Source: UMGS172 sp045587185 (GTDB lineage: Bacteria; Bacillota; Clostridia; Oscillospirales; Acutalibacteraceae). From it: a stretch of 27,621 nt of DNA. The stretch lies in the NCBI GenBank assembly GCA_045587185.1, contig JAZNBS010000007.1, forward strand, positions 1 through 27,621, written 5' to 3'. Below are positions 24,220 through 27,621 of the stretch, piece by piece. Under the pieces are notes generated by a model. That model was not told where the DNA came from and searched no databases. It saw nothing but the letters and a program-made list of their open reading frames with translations. How positions within the stretch are numbered: position 1 is the first letter of the stretch; each line of letters opens with the position of its first letter. Position numbers and translations under genes: made by a program.

Positions 24220-25287
24220 TTAAATACCAAATATCGAACGTAACATATCGTAGTATATGTTAGTTTCGTCTTTGGTTACACCAGCACAAATTGCAACTCG
24301 CTGACACCAATACAATAGCCGATTGTCAGGGAGGTCAATCATCATCCAATGTTCTTTAAGAACTTCGGGATTAGCTGATATAATGGTTTCAACTATTAAA
24401 TCTTTATATCGTTGTATTCTTCCGAATGCGGCAGGCATTCGTTCGTATATTCCATTTGCGGTTACAATATCAACACGTCCGCCAGCAGAAAATTGGTCAC
24501 GAATATTAGTGTTAATGACAGCACAGTTCGTAGCTAACCAAAGTGCATACCTTTGATATTTTTTCGTGCTATTATGCCCTAAAATTTCAGGGAACAAAGC
24601 ATAACCTTGCACCGTGTAATAGTTCTTTTCTTCGTGGGACAATGTGCTCCACAATCGAACTGTAGGGGGAGCGACAGTTTCTTCTATATCTGAATCAGCT
24701 GCCCACCACAAACTTTCTCCTGGCTTTAATTGCTGTTTATAATATTGAGAAACTGGTGCAACAGGGTTTTCCATTTTTCGTAATGTGTCATATGGGATGC
24801 CCATCTTGTCAAATATAGTTTCTCCTACACCAAGTTCCATATCAATTTGATAGCGAGGATAGTGAGTTACCGATATTCCTGATAAACATTCCTCGTAAGG
24901 GCGACTCATAAAAGCAACAGGTGAACCTAACTTTCCAAAGGTAAGAAAAATGCGTTCAACATTTTGATCACGTGTTGATTCTAATATACTGCTACCTATT
25001 GATTTCCAATGATTCTTATTGGTGCTTTTCACTTCTACTCCATAGAATCGATTCGCAACTATGTCAGGAAAAGAAGCACCTGAAACTAATTGTATAGTTC
25101 CTTCAAACGGCGTATGAACAGCACACCTTGACAAAGCATCGCAAACATCTTCCTCTAATTGTATGCCATTGCGACCTTTATAATACAACTCTCTTCCCTT
25201 TGCTTCCGCATTGAGCATAGCATCGGTTTTAGCCATCAATGCTCTAAATTCGTCTAATGGCGGCTTTTTATTCTCGGATATTATCAT
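24220..25287 (-). CDS. Type II restriction endonuclease, PD-(D/E)xK fold
   Basis: The 355-residue protein has a PD-(D/E)xK nuclease core: SFPDIVANRFYGVEVKST, with Asp75 and Glu85-Val-Lys87 forming the metal site. The remainder is not recognised. The gene overlaps the end of the C5 cytosine methyltransferase gene by 20 bases, the arrangement of a type II restriction-modification pair, so it should cut the same unmethylated site that the partner methylates. The recognition sequence cannot be inferred. ATG 25287 follows GGAGGTG, which lies inside the methyltransferase coding region; the open frame extends to 25311. Composition is visibly AT-richer than the metabolic genes, consistent with horizontal acquisition. 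A long terminator follows it. Confidence 0.85.
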   Translation of the reverse strand: MIISENKKPPLDEFRALMAKTDAMLNAEAKGRELYYKGRNGIQLEEDVCDALSRCAVHTPFEGTIQLVSGASFPDIVANRFYGVEVKSTNKNHWKSIGSSILESTRDQNVERIFLTFGKLGSPVAFMSRPYEECLSGISVTHYPRYQIDMELGVGETIFDKMGIPYDTLRKMENPVAPVSQYYKQQLKPGESLWWAADSDIEETVAPPTVRLWSTLSHEEKNYYTVQGYALFPEILGHNSTKKYQRYALWLATNCAVINTNIRDQFSAGGRVDIVTANGIYERMPAAFGRIQRYKDLIVETIISANPEVLKEHWMMIDLPDNRLLYWCQRVAICAGVTKDETNIYYDMLRSIFGI

Positions 25288-26728
25288 TTTTTTCACCTCC
25301 AAAATACACATCCCATAAGGTTTCTATGCGTTTTGCAATATGAAACCCTAACAACGGTGGAACGGCATTACCAATTAACTTATAAGCTTCTGACGCAGAT
25401 ACAGAGCTGTTGGTGATGTTGTTTTTGAAAACGAAATCATATCCATCAGGAAAAGTTTGAATACGGGCACATTCCCTAATTGTCAATCTACGCTCGATTT
25501 TGCCGCTGTTTAGTTCATCAGCATAAGCACCACCGTGTTCAACACTCAAACGGCGAAACTCAATATTACCGTGATGTTCGGAACGTATAGTTGGACCAAT
25601 ACCATCAAGTTTAACTTCTGTTTGTCCCTGACAATGTTTGCCCATATACTTTGCTTTTGAATATTTTTGCTGCGAAATATCAGTCGCTTTCTCTGGCTCA
25701 TCTAATCCAATAAAGGCTTGTTTTAGTGTTACTGGTGGCAATAAGTTAATCCCCGAAGTGTTATAAGCATGTGTTATGAACGGATATGGATCAAATCCTT
25801 CAGGAATACTTGACATAGAAAGAGCTTCAAGCGCCTTTGGGGTTAATGCTGATTTCTTGAATCCAAAGAAAATTACTCTTTCTCTTGATTGCGGCACACC
25901 ATAATTAGCGGCGTGCAATACTCTTGCTGGTACAACAAGATAACCATTTTCAGAAATCGTACTAAAATCGTGTTCAATAATTGCTTTTACATCGCCAAGA
26001 TTTGCAAGTCCTTTGACATTTTCAGCAATAAATACTTTGGGTTGCGTAATGGAGATAACCTCACGCATCCACATATATAACTGACCGCGGCTTTCTACAC
26101 TTGGAGTATCAGTGTCAACTATCTTTTTTCCAGTATGACTCTTATCAGAATCAAATCCCTGCCTTTTTCCTGCAATTGAAAAGTCTTGACAAGGAAATCC
26201 GCCGGTTACAATATCAATGTTTTCGGGGAACACAGGCATCCCGTTTTCCTTGTGTAGTTTAACAAGATCGACGATACTGTCAAGATAATATGTTGAAGCA
26301 GCAATTCCACGCTTTCCAAAATAATTTGTCCAAGCCGCCTTTGCATCTTCTCTAATATCGTTAGCAAAAACTGTATGAAATCTATTTTTAGGCAGACGTA
26401 CCCAATGTTCATCTACAGGGGTAACATTCCAATTTGTGTTGACCTTAGAATTTATACAGGATTTTAATACTTCAAAATCACCCTCAAATCCTAAATCCAT
26501 ACCACCGCAACCCGAAAACAATGATAAAACATTTATCGTTGCTTTTCTTGTTTGATTTTTAGAAAGTTTGTTTTGCCTTGCGGGTTTTTGAGTGGTTATG
26601 GGAATAAACCAAACACCGCTTCTTTTGACCGCTCCATCTATACGACCTTCGTTGCATAAAATCTGCACTCGACGTGGTGTAATATCCCACTTCTGAGCGG
26701 CAGATTGGACTGTCATCATTTCATTCAT
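25268..26728 (-). CDS. DNA (cytosine-5-)-methyltransferase with N-terminal HTH
   Basis: The 486-residue protein methylates cytosine C5. Motifs in order: I, LSLFSGCGGMDLGFEG (about 68-83); IV, GGFPCQDFS with catalytic Cys180; VI, AENVKG (235-240); VIII, QSRERVIFFG (280-289); and X, LIGNAVPP close to the C-terminus. The stretch between VIII and X (about 290-440) would hold the target-recognition domain. Residues 1-45, MTVQSAAQKWDITPRRVQILCNEGR and on, form a MerR/excisionase-like helix-turn-helix. This could repress its own promoter, as known for some C5 methyltransferases with N-terminal HTH extensions. ATG 26728 follows GGGGAG/AGG; the frame is open to 26833. The partner endonuclease gene overlaps its 3' end, so methylation is translated first. 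Confidence 0.93.
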   Translation of the reverse strand: MNEMMTVQSAAQKWDITPRRVQILCNEGRIDGAVKRSGVWFIPITTQKPARQNKLSKNQTRKATINVLSLFSGCGGMDLGFEGDFEVLKSCINSKVNTNWNVTPVDEHWVRLPKNRFHTVFANDIREDAKAAWTNYFGKRGIAASTYYLDSIVDLVKLHKENGMPVFPENIDIVTGGFPCQDFSIAGKRQGFDSDKSHTGKKIVDTDTPSVESRGQLYMWMREVISITQPKVFIAENVKGLANLGDVKAIIEHDFSTISENGYLVVPARVLHAANYGVPQSRERVIFFGFKKSALTPKALEALSMSSIPEGFDPYPFITHAYNTSGINLLPPVTLKQAFIGLDEPEKATDISQQKYSKAKYMGKHCQGQTEVKLDGIGPTIRSEHHGNIEFRRLSVEHGGAYADELNSGKIERRLTIRECARIQTFPDGYDFVFKNNITNSSVSASEAYKLIGNAVPPLLGFHIAKRIETLWDVYFGGEKNDNIRE

Positions 26729-26759
26729 ACACCTAACTCCCCATAAATTCGTTATATAT

Positions 26760-26788
26760 ATTATATTCGTTTGTGCGAACTTTTTCAA
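26760..26788 (-). promoter_or_regulatory. Promoter of the restriction-modification operon with internal inverted repeat
   Basis: On the complementary strand TTGAAA (26783-26788), a 17-base spacer and TATAAT (26760-26765) form an excellent promoter 32 bases before ATG 26728. The spacer contains TTCG-TTTGTG-CGAA (26766-26779), an inverted repeat exactly between -35 and -10. That position suits repression, most simply by the HTH domain of the methyltransferase itself. Confidence 0.78.
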
Positions 26789-26810
26789 GATGCAATTGTA
26801 AATTTTCTTG

Positions 26811-27000
26811 ACACAGAAACTAATCTTTATCACACTGAAACTTTTCTACCACAATGAAATTAATCTCCGGTACAATGAAATTATTCTTTTAAGAAAAGTT
26901 TCATTGTGATTTGATGGTTATAAAAATGGGTAGGTTTGAGTCACCCGACTTCGACTTTTATGTAGTCAATTTTGATACAATGAAACTAATCTTTTGTACT
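26811..27000. repeat. Family of ~20-bp repeats, consensus ACAATGAAACTAATCTTTT
   Basis: This gene-free stretch (26729-27093 holds no gene I can support) carries repeats with the GAAA(C/T) core starting at 26816, 26837, 26856 and 26877, spaced 21, 19 and 21 bases. An inverted copy lies at 26891-26909 and another direct copy at 26977-26996. The fourth copy and the inverted copy form a near-perfect hairpin (26872-26888 with 26891-26907, 15 of 17 pairs). The helical-turn spacing suggests protein-binding sites or iteron-like elements. There is no CRISPR organisation, since the units abut without unique spacers. Confidence 0.6.
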
Positions 27001-27008
27001 TGAACGGC

Positions 27009-27033
27009 AAAAGCCTTGTGCCACAAAGCTTTT
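27009..27033. repeat. Short perfect-loop inverted repeat
   Basis: AAAAGCCTTGTG (27009-27020) pairs with CACAAAGCTTTT (27022-27033) with one mismatch. It lies between the repeats and the tRNA terminator and could be a second terminator or part of an insertion boundary. Confidence 0.4.
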
Positions 27034-27040
27034 AGGGCAT

Positions 27041-27090
27041 AGAAAAAGAACGAAAGTTGCAATACGGGTGGTATCATAACTTTCGTTCTT
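27041..27090 (-). terminator. Terminator of the tRNA cluster
   Basis: AAGAACGAAAGTT (27046-27058) pairs exactly with 27078-27090. On the complementary strand the stem is followed by TTTTTCT, placing a rho-independent terminator directly after tRNA-Gln. Inner ATAC/GTAT pairing shortens the large loop. Confidence 0.85.
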
Positions 27091-27093
27091 ATG

Positions 27094-27168
27094 TGGCTGG
27101 GGTGGCAGGATTCGAACCTACGAATGCAGCAGTCAAAGTGCTGTGTCTTACCGCTTGACGACACCCCA
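27094..27168 (-). tRNA. tRNA-Gln (anticodon TTG)
   Basis: The complementary strand folds as a complete tRNA. The acceptor TGGGGTG pairs with CACCCCA, the D arm is GTCAAGCGGTAAGAC, the anticodon arm is CAGCA-CTTTGAC-TGCTG giving TTG, the T loop is TTCGAAT, and discriminator G and CCA are encoded at 27094-27096. The U1-A72 pair is usual for glutamine tRNA. Confidence 0.95.
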
Positions 27169-27258
27169 ATGTATTAAATTTTACTCTTGTGGCGGTTGCG
27201 TTTAAGCGTTTGAAAACAAAAACCGCCGAGTTCATAAAAAAGGTAAAAAAAATAAAAG

Positions 27259-27336
<78 letters not shown>

Positions 27337-27341
27337 ATAGA

Positions 27342-27387
27342 TGGCACGCCAGAAGGGACTCGAACCCCTGACCTACTGCTTAGAAGG
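27342..27387 (-). tRNA. 3' part of tRNA-Arg (TCT), cut by adapter sequence
   Basis: From CCA at 27342-27344 the complementary strand reads back through acceptor half CTGGCGT, a complete T arm with TTCGAGT, and the anticodon loop CTTCTAA (anticodon TCT) with 3' stem GCAGT. It stops one base into the 5' anticodon stem, exactly where the adapter begins at 27388. The missing 5' half would need acceptor ACGCCAG, which is not present after the adapter, so this is a fragment in the assembly and not a pseudogene in the organism. Confidence 0.85.
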
Positions 27388-27471
27388 AAGTCGGATCGTA
27401 GCCATGTCGTTCTGTGAGCCAAGGAGTTGAAAATGAAAATTGTCTTCCTAAGACCGCTTGGCCTCCGACTT
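27388..27471. other. MGI/DNBSEQ sequencing adapter with barcode (artefact)
   Basis: This 84-base block is the MGI/BGI library adapter and not genomic DNA. Bases 27388-27429 match the 42-base reverse adapter beginning AAGTCGGATCG, 27430-27439 is a 10-base index AAAATGAAAA, and 27440-27471 is the complement of the 32-base forward adapter that begins AAGTCGGAGGCC. I identify it from knowledge of the published adapter. The exact 42-10-32 layout and a second copy with the same index at 27566 leave little doubt. Confidence 0.97.
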
Positions 27472-27498
27472 CGCTCTAACCAACTGCGCTACATCCAC
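27472..27498 (-). tRNA. 5' part of a tRNA with acceptor GTGGATG, cut by adapter
   Basis: The complementary strand from 27498 reads GTGGATG (5' acceptor), TA, and a D arm GCGC-AGTTGGTTA-GAGC, then runs into the adapter at 27471. Its acceptor cannot pair with the CTGGCGT half on the other side of the adapter, so the two halves come from different tRNA genes. The amino acid cannot be told without the anticodon. Confidence 0.7.
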
Positions 27499-27504
27499 CA
27501 TAAT

Positions 27505-27565
27505 TGGTGTACCTTGAGGGATTCGAACCCCCGACCCTCGCCTTAGAAGGGCGATGCTCTATCCA
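27505..27565 (-). tRNA. tRNA-Arg (TCT) lacking its 5' end, cut by adapter
   Basis: Reading the complementary strand, the sequence holds the second half of a D arm (TGGATAGAGC) and a full anticodon arm TCGCC-CTTCTAA-GGCGA giving TCT. The T loop TTCGAAT, 3' acceptor AAGGTAC, discriminator A and CCA (27505-27507) follow. The 5' acceptor GTACCTT and first half of the D arm are missing because the adapter begins at 27566. Confidence 0.85.
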
Positions 27566-27621
27566 AAGTCGGATCGTAGCCATGTCGTTCTGTGAGCCAA
27601 GGAGTTGAAAATGAAAATTGT
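27566..27621. other. Second MGI/DNBSEQ adapter copy, at the window end (artefact)
   Basis: Bases 27566-27607 repeat the 42-base adapter of 27388-27429. The same index AAAATGAAAA follows at 27608-27617, and then TTGT, the first bases of the complementary forward adapter, where the window ends. The 94 bases between the copies (27472-27565) look like one short library insert. Confidence 0.97.

Noticed and set aside
24220..25287. VSR/very-short-patch repair or HNH nuclease instead of a restriction enzyme
   Set aside because: The visible core is PD-x9-ExK, no HNH motif is present, and the length and overlap with the methyltransferase fit a type II endonuclease.
26811..27000. CRISPR array
   Set aside because: Units of about 20 bases abut each other without unique spacers, vary in sequence, one is inverted, and no cas gene is present.
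27388..27471. An intron or mobile insertion inside a tRNA gene
   Set aside because: The block has the exact layout of the MGI library adapter (42 bases, 10-base index, 32 bases) and recurs with the same index at a different tRNA position; the flanking tRNA halves do not pair.

Overview
The window looks like the end of a metagenomic contig from a gut-type Firmicute of class Clostridia, probably Oscillospiraceae/Ruminococcaceae. The basis is moderate GC, GGAGG-type ribosome binding sites, several GTG/TTG starts, sporadic strong TTGACA/TATAAT promoters, an archaeal-type AspRS and many cytoplasmic glycoside hydrolases. No taxonomic marker was searched, so this is an inference.

Layout. 1-980: an AT-rich accessory stretch with a truncated SLOG/DUF1273-like gene, a divergent small XRE regulator, three copies of a CGATATATCG palindrome between them, and a possible IS110-type transposase scrap. 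995-3466: a leftward group with a promoter, two Ser/Thr-rich exported proteins and an AspRS of the AspS2 class. 3536-8223: a rightward pair, GH36 alpha-galactosidase and GH2 beta-galactosidase-like enzyme. 8234-13007: a four-gene leftward operon of alpha/beta hydrolase, membrane-anchored MurF-like ligase, D-Ala-D-Ala ligase and CDF metal exporter. 13217-14495: a small XRE regulator and a PiT phosphate transporter. 14528-16489: a GH13 alpha-glucan hydrolase. 16488-18873: an M14 peptidase divergent from a Nudix hydrolase and a polysaccharide deacetylase. 18859-22944: a fucose module in which an AraC regulator diverges from a GH29 fucosidase and L-fucose isomerase. 22951-26728: an accessory, visibly AT-richer segment with a TIR / Gly-Asn-Tyr-rich linker / TM2 protein and a two-gene type II restriction-modification system whose C5 methyltransferase carries an N-terminal HTH. 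26811-27000: a set of about 20-bp repeats. 27041-27621: a leftward tRNA cluster (Gln, His, Arg).

How the genes work together. The glycosidases (alpha-Gal, beta-Gal-like, alpha-glucan, alpha-Fuc) have no visible signal peptides. They probably finish imported oligosaccharides such as raffinose-family, milk or mucin glycans inside the cell. FucI would isomerise the released fucose. Ddl and the MurF-like ligase make and attach D-Ala-D-Ala in peptidoglycan synthesis.

Most important observations. (1) The right-hand 234 bases are not trustworthy as biology. Two copies of the MGI/DNBSEQ library adapter, with the same 10-base barcode, interrupt the tRNA genes, so the contig end is a read-through/assembly artefact. 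(2) The TIR-linker-TM2 protein beside a restriction-modification system is the best candidate for an undescribed defence or stress effector. (3) The repeat family upstream of the methyltransferase, and an inverted repeat inside its promoter, look regulatory.
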